From assembly GCA_016187325.1 (NCBI GenBank), contig JACPJY010000360.1, positions 1 to 6,008 on the forward strand: a stretch of DNA of 6,008 nt, in the 5' to 3' direction. Of this stretch, positions 1 to 5,639 are shown in pieces; positions within the stretch are counted from its first letter, which is position 1, and every line of letters begins with the position of its first letter. A program made the translations under genes and the position numbers. The stretch is from Rhodospirillales bacterium. GTDB taxonomy: Bacteria > Pseudomonadota > Alphaproteobacteria > Rhodospirillales > Casp-alpha2. Under the pieces are notes generated by a model. It did no database searches and was not told where the DNA came from. It saw nothing but the letters and a program-made list of their open reading frames with translations.

Positions 1-300
1 GACCGGGCCTTCCGCCAATCCGGTCATCACCGAGGCGAGGCCGATGCCGATGAAAAACACGATCATCATGCCGTGGCGGCTCCAGCGGTCGCCGAGCCAA
101 CCGGCCGGCAGCGAGCCGGCGCCGAAGGCGACGAAACCGGCGACCGCGAGCGAGATCAGGGTGGCGTAGCTGTCGGCAAAGGCGGGTTCCTTCTCCAAGG
201 CCAGCACCACGGTGGTGAACAACAACATGAACAGGTGGTCGTAAAGATGACCAAGGTTCAGGAACAGGAATCGCGCGCTGCGCCGGTCGAGGCGGTACAT
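1..300 (-). CDS. MFS efflux transporter, N-terminal 100 residues (runs off left edge)
   Basis: The minus-strand frame opens with ATG at 300-298 and stays open for 100 codons to the window edge, so the C-terminal three quarters is missing. The protein begins MYRLDRRSARFLFLNLGHLY and has three likely membrane segments, at about residues 18-35, 43-62 and 80-96. Between the second and third lies GWLGDRWSRHGMM (about residues 67-79), a good match to MFS motif A in the loop between helices 2 and 3. The start is supported by GGAGA at 311-307, six bases upstream. The 'NLGH-YDHLFMLLF' opening resembles MFS proteins loosely related to fosmidomycin-resistance transporters; that subfamily call is from memory. 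It would sit in the inner membrane and probably exports a small molecule. It is divergent from an AraC-type regulator that is the obvious candidate to control it. Substrate unknown. MFS membership is nearly certain. Confidence 0.9.
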   Translation of the reverse strand, partial: MYRLDRRSARFLFLNLGHLYDHLFMLLFTTVVLALEKEPAFADSYATLISLAVAGFVAFGAGSLPAGWLGDRWSRHGMMIVFFIGIGLASVMTGLAEGPV

Positions 301-327
301 GCGGGGTCTCCGGAGGCGTTTCGAGTG

Positions 328-356
328 TTTTTAGTCCTGACTTTGCCGACTGTCTT
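328..356 (-). promoter_or_regulatory. Candidate sigma70 promoter for the leftward MFS gene
   Basis: Read on the minus strand, AAGACA (356-351, 4/6 match to the -35 consensus) is followed after 17 bases by TAAAAA (333-328, 4/6 match to the -10 consensus). Transcription would start near 321 and leave a leader of about 20 bases before the ATG at 300. Spacing is ideal but both boxes are imperfect, so this is a prediction. It overlaps the -35 region of the rightward promoter, so a regulator bound here could affect both genes. Confidence 0.4.
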
Positions 357-366
357 GCGATATAAT
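337..366 (+). promoter_or_regulatory. Candidate sigma70 promoter for the AraC-type regulator
   Basis: A perfect -10 hexamer TATAAT lies at 361-366, preceded after an 18-base spacer by CTGACT at 337-342 (4/6 match to TTGACA). The region is distinctly AT-richer than the surrounding coding DNA. Transcription would begin near 373 and give a leader of about 23 bases before the ATG at 396. The -10 box immediately precedes a TGTCA/TGACA inverted repeat (366-370 and 387-391), a possible but unproven operator. Confidence 0.55.
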
Positions 367-395
367 GTCAATAAATATCGAGAAAGTGACAATTC

Positions 396-1169
396 ATGGC
401 CTTGTCGCCGGAAATCGAGAGCGTTCACGACCTGCCGCGGCCGGTCGCCGCCACCGCCACCAACTACCCGCCGGGCCACCGCATCGACTGGCACAGCCAT
501 CCGAAGGGCCAGTTGATCCACGGCATCGCGGGCGTGATGACGGTGACCACCGACGCCGGCGTGTGGGTGATCCCGCCCGGACGCGCCGTGTGGGTGCCAG
601 CCGGCATCAGGCACCGCGTCGACATCGCCGGCATCGGGCGCATGCGCAGCCTGTTCGTGGCGCCCGACGCGGCCCAAGACCTGCCGGCGGATTGCGCGGT
701 GGTGACGGTGCCGCCGCTGCTGCGCGAGCTGATTCTGGAGGCGGTGGCGTTGCCGAAGCTCTACGACGAGGCCGGCGCCGACGGGCGGCTGATGGCAGTG
801 ATCCTCGATTGCCTGAGGAAGCTTAAGCCGACGCCCCTCTACCTGCCGATCCCGGCCGACGCGCGCCTCAGGCGCATCACCGACGTGGTCGCCGCCGATC
901 CGGCCGACCGCACGCCGCTAGGCGCGTGGGCGAAGCGCGCCGGCGCCTCGGCGCGCACGCTGGCGAGGCTGTTCGTTAAGGAAACCGGGCTCACCTTCGG
1001 CGCCTGGCGCCAGCAGGCGCGCCTCCTCAAGGCGCTGGAATGGCTGGCCGAGGGCCGGCCGGTTACGGCAGTCGCCCTCGATCTCGGCTACGACAGCCCG
1101 AGCGCCTTCATCGCCATGTTCCGGCGCGTCCTGCGGGTGTCGCCGGGGCGCTATTTCAAGGGCCGCTGA
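396..1169 (+). CDS. Cupin-type AraC/XylS family transcriptional regulator
   Basis: A 257-residue DNA-binding regulator. Residues about 20-90 form an AraC-type cupin sensor domain: the W-H-S-H-P-K-G-Q motif at 32-39 and W-V-P-A-G-I-R-H-R at 66-74 are typical of the small-ligand or metal-binding pocket of this subgroup. Residues about 157-257 form the double helix-turn-helix. The first HTH is near 174-196 (LGAWAKRAGASARTLARLF) and the second near 222-244, with the family signature LGYDSPSAFIAMFRR (230-244) and the closing SPGRYF (249-254). Length is normal for short cupin-AraC proteins. ATG at 396 has an AGAAAG purine stretch at 381-386 as a modest ribosome binding site. It is transcribed away from an MFS gene, as in the E. 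coli NimR/NimT pair (AraC regulator beside an MFS exporter), so control of that neighbour is likely. The inducer cannot be read from the sequence. Family call firm; target is inference. Confidence 0.93.
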   Translation: MALSPEIESVHDLPRPVAATATNYPPGHRIDWHSHPKGQLIHGIAGVMTVTTDAGVWVIPPGRAVWVPAGIRHRVDIAGIGRMRSLFVAPDAAQDLPADCAVVTVPPLLRELILEAVALPKLYDEAGADGRLMAVILDCLRKLKPTPLYLPIPADARLRRITDVVAADPADRTPLGAWAKRAGASARTLARLFVKETGLTFGAWRQQARLLKALEWLAEGRPVTAVALDLGYDSPSAFIAMFRRVLRVSPGRYFKGR

Positions 1170-1181
1170 GCGATAACTCAG
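1166..1181 (+). repeat. Short inverted repeat spanning the AraC gene stop codon
   Basis: CTGAG (1166-1170) and CTCAG (1177-1181) form a perfect 5-bp stem with a 6-base loop, and the first arm contains the TGA stop codon. There is no T-run after it, so it does not look like an intrinsic terminator. It may be a minor mRNA 3' structure or chance. Confidence 0.25.
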
Positions 1182-1221
1182 AGGGAGCGACACGCCGATG
1201 ATAGCCAGCGTATAACAATAA

Positions 1222-1257
1222 AGCGGCTCTCAAGCGGCGTTTCCTGAGACTGCCGCT
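1222..1257. repeat. 11-bp stem-loop in the gap between the AraC and DUF3303 genes; possible minus-strand terminator
   Basis: AGCGGCTCTCA at 1222-1232 pairs with TGAGA (1245-1249) plus GCCGCT (1252-1257), interrupted only by a two-base CT bulge, around a 12-base loop. On the plus strand no T-run follows. On the minus strand the stem is followed by TTTATTGTTAT (1221-1211), so the better intrinsic-terminator reading is leftward, where it could stop read-through from the MFS/TSUP operon. It may also stabilise the 3' end of the AraC mRNA. The rest of the 1170-1334 gap shows no convincing promoter or gene. Confidence 0.45.
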
Positions 1258-1334
1258 CGTGACCCATTGCAGACCTACCGCGCCTGTGGTCCTTTGCTGG
1301 TTTCGTTGTTTATTCGCATGATGGAGTCGTCGCT

Positions 1335-1607
1335 GTGCTGTTCATGGTTATAGAAAACTTCCGCCATCAGGATGCAAAGTCTGTTTACAGACGATTTCAA
1401 GAAAAGGGGCGCTTGATGCCCGAAGGATTGAAGTTTGTGGACTCCTGGGTCGCCGCAGACCTTAGCCGCTGCTTTCAGGTCATGGAGTGTGACGACGCCG
1501 CGTTACTCCAGCAATGGGTAACGCAGTGGTCCGATTTGGTCGAGTTTGAAATCGTGCCGATTGTCCGTGGAGCGGAAACGGGGCAAGTGGTTTTAAAGGA
1601 CGCGTGA
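1335..1607 (+). CDS. DUF3303-like small protein
   Basis: A 90-residue soluble protein without signal peptide or membrane segment. It starts MLFMVIENF and contains MPEGLKFVDSWV (28-39), CFQVMECDD (46-54) and WSDLVEFEIVPIV (65-77), which I recognise as the pattern of the DUF3303 family, a small alpha/beta fold of unknown function. The length fits a complete family member. GTG at 1335 is preferred over ATG at 1344 because GGAG at 1323-1326 is 8 bases upstream of the GTG, and family members usually begin with M-L-F/Y-M-V-I-E. Codon use differs from its neighbours: AGA, CGA, GGA, CAA, GAA and TTT codons are frequent and GC is visibly lower, which hints at a different origin. It stands alone, convergent with the TSUP gene. 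No biochemical role can be assigned. Confidence 0.85.
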   Translation: MLFMVIENFRHQDAKSVYRRFQEKGRLMPEGLKFVDSWVAADLSRCFQVMECDDAALLQQWVTQWSDLVEFEIVPIVRGAETGQVVLKDA

Positions 1608-1711
1608 GGTTCGGCAATTCCGCTTCTGACTAATCCCCGACAGAGCCAACAGCGGCTAGGCAGGTCTGTTATCCTTCCGGAGCCAAACTTTCGCGCTTGA
1701 GTGTTTCGCCG

Positions 1712-2464
1712 TCAGACCATCCCCGCCACCCCGTCCCAGCACAGTTTGAGGCCGGTCAGGAACAGGAACGTGTAGCAGACTCCGTAGAAGGCGCGGTCGG
1801 GAATGCGGTTCTGCATCCATAGTCCAAGCCAGATGCCGAGCGGCGCCAGCGGCAGCAACACCGCCGAGGTCAAGAGATTGCCGACGTGGAACTGTCCGAG
1901 CTGGCCGTAGGGGACCAGCTTCAGCGCGTTGACGATCATGAAGAACACGATCAACGTGCCGACGAACAGGCGCTTCTCCAGTTGCTGCGGCAGCAGGTAG
2001 ACCAGGATCGGCGGCCCGCCGGCGTGGGCGACGAAGCTGGTGAAGCCGGAGACGGCGCCCCACAGCCCGCCCCACAGTTTCGGCGGCCCGACGACGCGCG
2101 GCGGTTTCCAGTCCAGCCAATAGGCGAGCGGAAAGACGAGGGCGAGGACGCCGACCAGCAGCCGCACCGCCGACGCGTCCAACAGCCCGAACGTCGCCCA
2201 GCCGAGGCCGACGCCGATCGCCGCCGCCGGCAGGATCGCCTTCAGGTGCCCGCGGTCGAACGACTTGCGATAGGTCCAAAAGGCGGTCAGGTCCATGACC
2301 ACCAGGATCGGCAGCATGATGGCGGCGGCCTGTGGCGGCGGCACGACAAGCGACATCAGCGGCACCGCCAATACGACGAGGCCGCTGCCGAAGCCACCCT
2401 TGGAGACGCCGGCGAGCAGGACTGCGGGCACGGCTAGGGCGTAGAACCAGAGGTCGGCGATCAT
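1712..2464 (-). CDS. TSUP (TauE/SafE) family membrane permease
   Basis: A 250-residue, very hydrophobic inner-membrane protein, normal in length for the TSUP family, with about eight predicted membrane segments. The family's internal duplication shows in two glycine-rich motifs: GVSKGGFGSG at residues 19-28 in the first half, and SGFTSFVAHAGGPP near residue 140 in the second half. Characterised relatives export sulfite or sulfoacetate or move organosulfonates (TauE, SafE), but substrates across the family vary and none can be read here. ATG at 2464-2462 is the first in-frame start. It has no Shine-Dalgarno sequence and begins only seven bases after the upstream MFS stop, so translation is probably coupled to that gene (see the junction at 2456-2477). 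It is the second gene of a leftward operon. The 104-bp convergent gap after its stop (1608-1711) has no clear terminator. Confidence 0.92.
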   Translation of the reverse strand: MIADLWFYALAVPAVLLAGVSKGGFGSGLVVLAVPLMSLVVPPPQAAAIMLPILVVMDLTAFWTYRKSFDRGHLKAILPAAAIGVGLGWATFGLLDASAVRLLVGVLALVFPLAYWLDWKPPRVVGPPKLWGGLWGAVSGFTSFVAHAGGPPILVYLLPQQLEKRLFVGTLIVFFMIVNALKLVPYGQLGQFHVGNLLTSAVLLPLAPLGIWLGLWMQNRIPDRAFYGVCYTFLFLTGLKLCWDGVAGMV

Positions 2465-2477
2465 TTGGCGATCATTT
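2456..2477 (-). repeat. 11-bp tandem duplication at the MFS/TSUP junction, creating a four-codon minicistron
   Basis: The 11-mer GGCGATCATTT (plus strand) occurs at 2456-2466 and again at 2467-2477 with no gap. On the coding strand each copy supplies an ATGA. In the first copy reached by ribosomes, the MFS stop TGA (2474-2472) overlaps an ATG at 2475. That ATG reads M-I-A-K and stops at TGA 2463-2461, which overlaps the true TSUP ATG at 2464. Without the duplication the two genes would share a simple four-base ATGA overlap. The duplication is direct; stepwise reinitiation is inference. Confidence 0.75.
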
Positions 2478-4046
2478 GGGCAGGGGGGCCGGCGACGGGT
2501 CGCGGCGCGAAGGTCCCGTAGCGGCGGTCTCCGCCGGCGTTTTTCGGCGTTTCCGCTTGCGCTTCCGGAGTTCGCGCCGCAACAGCTCGATGGGAAATTC
2601 GGTCAGCGCCCTGAGCCCGGCAACGCTGGACAGGTTCTTCACGCTTTGGCGGGTGGCGATCAGGATTTCGTCGATGACGATGCGCTCCTCGACCTCGCCG
2701 GTCTCCTCGACCATCGCCAGGCGGTGGATCGAGTACGCGCCGAGCAGCGCCGCGAACAGGAAGTAGAAGTCCCAGTGTTTGAAGTTGAGCGCCTCGATGA
2801 CGACGTCGGTGCCGCGGCCCGACCATTCGACCATCAGCGACAGTTCCTGGCTGATGAAGAAGTCGACGGTCAGCCCGCCGAGCACCGGCGCGATGCCGGC
2901 CGCCATCGAGTTGACCAAGCTGGACGCCACCAGGTACGATGCCGCCCTGCCCTTCGGCGCCAGCTTCAGCGTGATGTTGTTGGTCGACAGCGACACGCCG
3001 GCGGTGGCGATGCCGGTGACGATGTGGATGACGACCAGGAGCGGAATGGTAAGCATGTGCTTCTCCGGCAATGTCGTGAACGTCCACGCGAAGATACAGA
3101 CGATGAACAGCGGCGCCGATACCTTGAGCACGGACTTGTGGGAGAAGCGGTCGGCGATGGCGCCCCATTGCCGGAGCACCAGGATGTTGGCGACCTGACT
3201 CAGCAGCGTCAGCACCGTCACCATGGTCAGGCTGAATTCCAGCCGCTTGAACAGATAGACGGCGAAGAACGGCGCCGCCAAGTTGACGGCGAAGTTCCAC
3301 GAGCCCAGGAACATGATCAGCCGGCGGAAGTTGAGATCGCGGAATGGCTGCGCCAGTTGCTGCCTCAGCTTCAGGGCCTCGCCGGCCGGCGGCATCTTCG
3401 GTTCCGGGATCTTGCCCATGCAGTAGACGCTGAAGGCGCCGCCGAGAAACGCCACCGTCATCAGCACCGCGTACGCGTACGCCTGGCCCTCCGGCCACCA
3501 TGCCTTCCAATTATCGACGAACAACGCCGCGCCGAGGCCGAGCGGAATGCTGATCGCGGTGGCGTACATCAGCCGGCGGGCGAAATAGCGGCCCATCACG
3601 TCTTCGGGGACAAGGTCGCGAATCCACGAGTTCCACCCGCACGCCACCACGGCGCCTAGCCCGTAGCGCAGCGTCAGGCCGACGGTGATCAGCGCCAGCG
3701 CCCACGCCGGCGATGCGACGAAGGCGGCCGCCGCCATCACCAAGTGCATAGGCCGGCTGACGGCGGCGAACAGCGTGCTGGTGAGGCGCCGCTGGCGCAC
3801 CTTCTCGACCAGGATGACCGCGGGCAATTGCACGAACTGGGTCAGGAACGGCAGCGCCGCCAGGATGCCGATCACCAGGTTGGAGGCGTCGAAGATCAGC
3901 GCGTAGGCGACCAGGAACGGCCCGATGGTGAGCGTTTCCATGGCCTGCGCGGCGAGTCCGTTGCGGGTCAGCCACGGCAGGCCGAGCAATGCCTGCCGGC
4001 GCGTCAGGTTGTCGACAGGAGCTAGACGGGCGAACAGTTGCCGCAT
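2472..4046 (-). CDS. MFS transporter with basic C-terminal cytoplasmic tail
   Basis: A 524-residue inner-membrane transporter of the major facilitator superfamily, substrate unknown. From the chosen start it reads MRQLFARLAPVDN, then about twelve hydrophobic segments to roughly residue 430. Family-type motifs are WNSWIRDLVPEDVMGRYF in the first half and GAIADRFSHKSVLK, a motif-A-like loop, in the second half; LKLAPKGRAASYL follows later. After the last helix there is a soluble tail of about 80-90 residues containing a run of Lys/Arg (RRELRKRKRKRRK) and a Pro/Ser/Ala end, making it longer than the usual 400-450 residue MFS protein. The frame is open to a TTG at 4106, but those 20 extra residues are charged and atypical and no Shine-Dalgarno precedes the TTG, so ATG at 4046 is preferred, although its own ribosome site is only an A/G-rich stretch (AAGAAA). 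It is the first gene of a leftward operon with the TSUP permease and divergent from the chromate-type transporter. Confidence 0.9.
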   Translation of the reverse strand: MRQLFARLAPVDNLTRRQALLGLPWLTRNGLAAQAMETLTIGPFLVAYALIFDASNLVIGILAALPFLTQFVQLPAVILVEKVRQRRLTSTLFAAVSRPMHLVMAAAAFVASPAWALALITVGLTLRYGLGAVVACGWNSWIRDLVPEDVMGRYFARRLMYATAISIPLGLGAALFVDNWKAWWPEGQAYAYAVLMTVAFLGGAFSVYCMGKIPEPKMPPAGEALKLRQQLAQPFRDLNFRRLIMFLGSWNFAVNLAAPFFAVYLFKRLEFSLTMVTVLTLLSQVANILVLRQWGAIADRFSHKSVLKVSAPLFIVCIFAWTFTTLPEKHMLTIPLLVVIHIVTGIATAGVSLSTNNITLKLAPKGRAASYLVASSLVNSMAAGIAPVLGGLTVDFFISQELSLMVEWSGRGTDVVIEALNFKHWDFYFLFAALLGAYSIHRLAMVEETGEVEERIVIDEILIATRQSVKNLSSVAGLRALTEFPIELLRRELRKRKRKRRKTPAETAATGPSRRDPSPAPLPK

Positions 4047-4059
4047 GGTTTTTTTCTTG

Positions 4060-4106
4060 TTGTCCCGGTGCCGGGGGCGGGCGAACGCACCGCCGCGCCG
4101 GGACAA
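4060..4106 (-). repeat. Nested inverted repeat upstream of the MFS gene
   Basis: TTGTCCCGG (4060-4068) and CCGGGACAA (4098-4106) are perfect 9-bp inverted copies. A second pair, CGGTGC (4066-4071) and GCACCG (4087-4092), lies inside. Taken together, TTGTCCCGGTGC can form a 12-bp stem with an 8-base bulge on one side and a 15-base loop. It could be a leader hairpin in the MFS mRNA or two half-sites for a dimeric regulator. The outer arm overlaps a -10 candidate (4103-4108), which favours the operator reading if that promoter is real. Confidence 0.5.
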
Positions 4107-4131
4107 TAACGCCGCCGGGGCAGGCCGCCAA
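4103..4131 (-). promoter_or_regulatory. Candidate promoter for the MFS/TSUP operon
   Basis: On the minus strand TTGGCG (4131-4126, first three bases match the -35 consensus) is followed after exactly 17 bases by TATTGT (4108-4103, 4/6 match to TATAAT). Transcription would start near 4096, giving a leader of about 50 bases before ATG 4046. The TATTGT box stands out as an AT-rich island in very GC-rich DNA. Weak consensus match, so only a candidate. Confidence 0.35.
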
Positions 4132-4149
4132 GTTGCCGCGGTTGCCGAG
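4132..4149. repeat. 9-bp tandem repeat overlapping the chrA promoter candidate
   Basis: GTTGCCGCG (4132-4140) is followed directly by GTTGCCGAG (4141-4149), identical in eight of nine positions. The second copy supplies the TTGCCG used as the -35 element of the rightward promoter candidate. The arrangement could be a duplicated protein-binding site, or simply slippage in GC-rich DNA. Confidence 0.4.
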
Positions 4150-4171
4150 GGGTCCTGGATTAGGCTATGAT
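4142..4171 (+). promoter_or_regulatory. Candidate sigma70 promoter for the chromate-type transporter
   Basis: TTGCCG at 4142-4147 (4/6 match to TTGACA) and TATGAT at 4166-4171 (5/6 match to TATAAT) are separated by 18 bases. A start near 4178 would give a leader of about 95 bases before the ATG at 4273, containing the GACGGC/GCCGTC palindrome. Confidence 0.45.
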
Positions 4172-4212
4172 CGCCATCGATCGGGCCCGCGGCAGACGCC
4201 CGGTCGCTTCAA

Positions 4213-4226
4213 GACGGCACGCCGTC
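4213..4226. repeat. Palindrome in the chrA leader
   Basis: GACGGC (4213-4218) and GCCGTC (4221-4226) form a perfect 6-bp inverted repeat around two bases; as RNA this is a five-pair stem with a CACG tetraloop. It lies about 47 bases upstream of the start codon. It could be an operator for a dimeric regulator or a leader hairpin; no T-run follows, so it is not an evident attenuator. Confidence 0.35.
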
Positions 4227-4272
4227 CAAGTTCTGCCCTTGTCTCGACAGCCAAACGGGCGGAGGGAGGGGT

Positions 4273-5592
4273 ATGGTTATGGGCGGCGTGATCGATTCTC
4301 AAGGCAAGGGATCTCAAGTCCAGCCGGTGTCGTTCGGCGAGGCGGCGCGCTACTGGGTGAAGCTCGGCTTCATCAACTTCGGCGGGCCGGCCGGCCAGAT
4401 CGCTATGATGCAGACCGAATGCGTCGACAAGCGGCGCTGGATCGACCAGGGCACGTTCCTGCACGCGCTCAACTACTGCATGCTGCTGCCGGGACCGGAG
4501 GCGCAGCAGCTCGCCGCCTACATCGGCTGGCGGTTGCACGGCATCAAGGGCGCGGTCATCGCCGGCACCGCCTTCATCGTGCCGGGCACGGTGCTGGTCA
4601 TCTTCCTGTCGTGGTTGGCCGCGGCGCACGGCGAAACGACGCTGATCAAGGCCGCCTTCGACGGCATTAAGCCGGTGGTCATCGCCATCGTGCTGCAGGC
4701 GCTGTGGCGGATCGGCCGGCGCACCTGCAACACGCTTCCCGGCGTGGCGATGGCGGCGGCTGCCTTCGTCGCGCTGTACTTTTTCGGGGTCCCGTTTCCG
4801 ATCGTCATCGCGGGTGCCGGAGTCATAGGTATGGCGGCAACGCGCGTTCCCGGCATCCACTTCGCGGCGGTCGGCCATGGCGATGGCGGGCCGCCGCCGG
4901 CCCATGCGGCGGTCGCCGACGGCGAGTCGATACGGCGGCTCGGCGTCATCATCGCGGTGTTCCTAGGGCTATGGGCGGTTCCGGTCGGCGCCATGATCGC
5001 GGCGTTCGGCGCCAAGCCGTTCGCCGACGTCGCCGAGCTGTTCACGATCGCCGCCTTCGTCACCTTCGGCGGCGCCTACGCGGTGCTGCCCTACATCGCC
5101 GACGCCGGTGTCAACGCGTACCACTGGCTGACGCCGGCCGACATGATCAACGGCCTCGCCTTGGCGGAAACGACGCCCGGGCCGTTGATCAAGGTCACCA
5201 CCTATGTCGGCTACTTCGCCGGCTGGAACGCCGCCGGCAACCTGGCGCCGTGGTTCGCCGGCATGGTCGCCGCGTTGATCGCCACCTACGTCACCTACCT
5301 GCCGTCGTTCCTGTTCATCATCGGCGGCGCGCCCTATATCGAGAAACTGCAGACGCTCGCCTGGGCGAAGAGCGCGCTGGCGGCGATCACCGCCGCGGTG
5401 GTCGGCGTGATCCTGAACCTGACCGTGTTCTTCGGCCGCGCCGTGCTGTTCCCGGCCGCCGGTGCCGTTGATTGGACCGCTGCGGCCGCCGCCGCAGTGG
5501 CGTTCGCGCTGCTGGCTTGGGGGCGCGTGACGGTGCCATGGCTGGTCGCCATCGGCGCCGCTTACGGACTCGTCAAGGCGTTGGTATTCTAA
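4273..5592 (+). CDS. chrA: Chromate transporter (CHR) family protein, two-domain ChrA type
   Basis: A 439-residue inner-membrane protein with two homologous CHR domains, the long form of the family, slightly longer than the roughly 400 residues of characterised ChrA. In the N-terminal domain FGGPAGQIAMM (36-46) and LPGPEAQQLAAYIGW (72-86) are the signature motifs; the C-terminal domain repeats them as TFGGAYAVLPY (264-274) and ETTPGPLIKVTTYVGY (about 299-314). About 10-12 hydrophobic segments are visible. Characterised ChrA proteins expel chromate from the cytoplasm and are affected by sulfate; many homologues are uncharacterised, so chromate as substrate is inference. ATG 4273 follows a very strong GGAGGGAGGGG site (4261-4271); ATG 4279 is a possible alternative. 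It is divergent from the MFS/TSUP operon, and no chrB-type regulator gene is present in the window. An AsmA-like gene follows after 47 bp in the same direction. Confidence 0.94.
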   Translation: MVMGGVIDSQGKGSQVQPVSFGEAARYWVKLGFINFGGPAGQIAMMQTECVDKRRWIDQGTFLHALNYCMLLPGPEAQQLAAYIGWRLHGIKGAVIAGTAFIVPGTVLVIFLSWLAAAHGETTLIKAAFDGIKPVVIAIVLQALWRIGRRTCNTLPGVAMAAAAFVALYFFGVPFPIVIAGAGVIGMAATRVPGIHFAAVGHGDGGPPPAHAAVADGESIRRLGVIIAVFLGLWAVPVGAMIAAFGAKPFADVAELFTIAAFVTFGGAYAVLPYIADAGVNAYHWLTPADMINGLALAETTPGPLIKVTTYVGYFAGWNAAGNLAPWFAGMVAALIATYVTYLPSFLFIIGGAPYIEKLQTLAWAKSALAAITAAVVGVILNLTVFFGRAVLFPAAGAVDWTAAAAAAVAFALLAWGRVTVPWLVAIGAAYGLVKALVF

Positions 5593-5639
5593 TAAAAAGA
5601 GGCGGTGAATTCCGCGGCCGTAATGGGGAATTTGATGCC

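Noticed and set aside
1608..1711. Possible bidirectional terminator between the DUF3303 and TSUP genes
   Set aside because: Only interrupted four-base stems were found (for example AGCC/GGCT with a six-base loop and ACAG/CTGT outside it), with no T-run on either strand.
2461..3659. Long open frames overlapping the MFS gene on both strands (349 and 337 residues)
   Set aside because: They are shadow frames of a GC-rich gene: composition is dominated by Arg, Gly, Ala, Asp, Gln and His with no recognisable domains, while the overlapped frame encodes a coherent membrane transporter.
4047..4106. TTG start at 4106 for the MFS gene (20 extra N-terminal residues)
   Set aside because: No Shine-Dalgarno sequence precedes it, it falls within the inverted repeat and a -10 candidate, and the extra residues are not typical of MFS N-termini. 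ATG 4046 is preferred.
5593..5639. Terminator between the chromate-type transporter and AsmA-like genes
   Set aside because: GCGG/CCGC near 5602-5614 gives only a four-pair stem and there is no T-run; cotranscription is the simpler reading.
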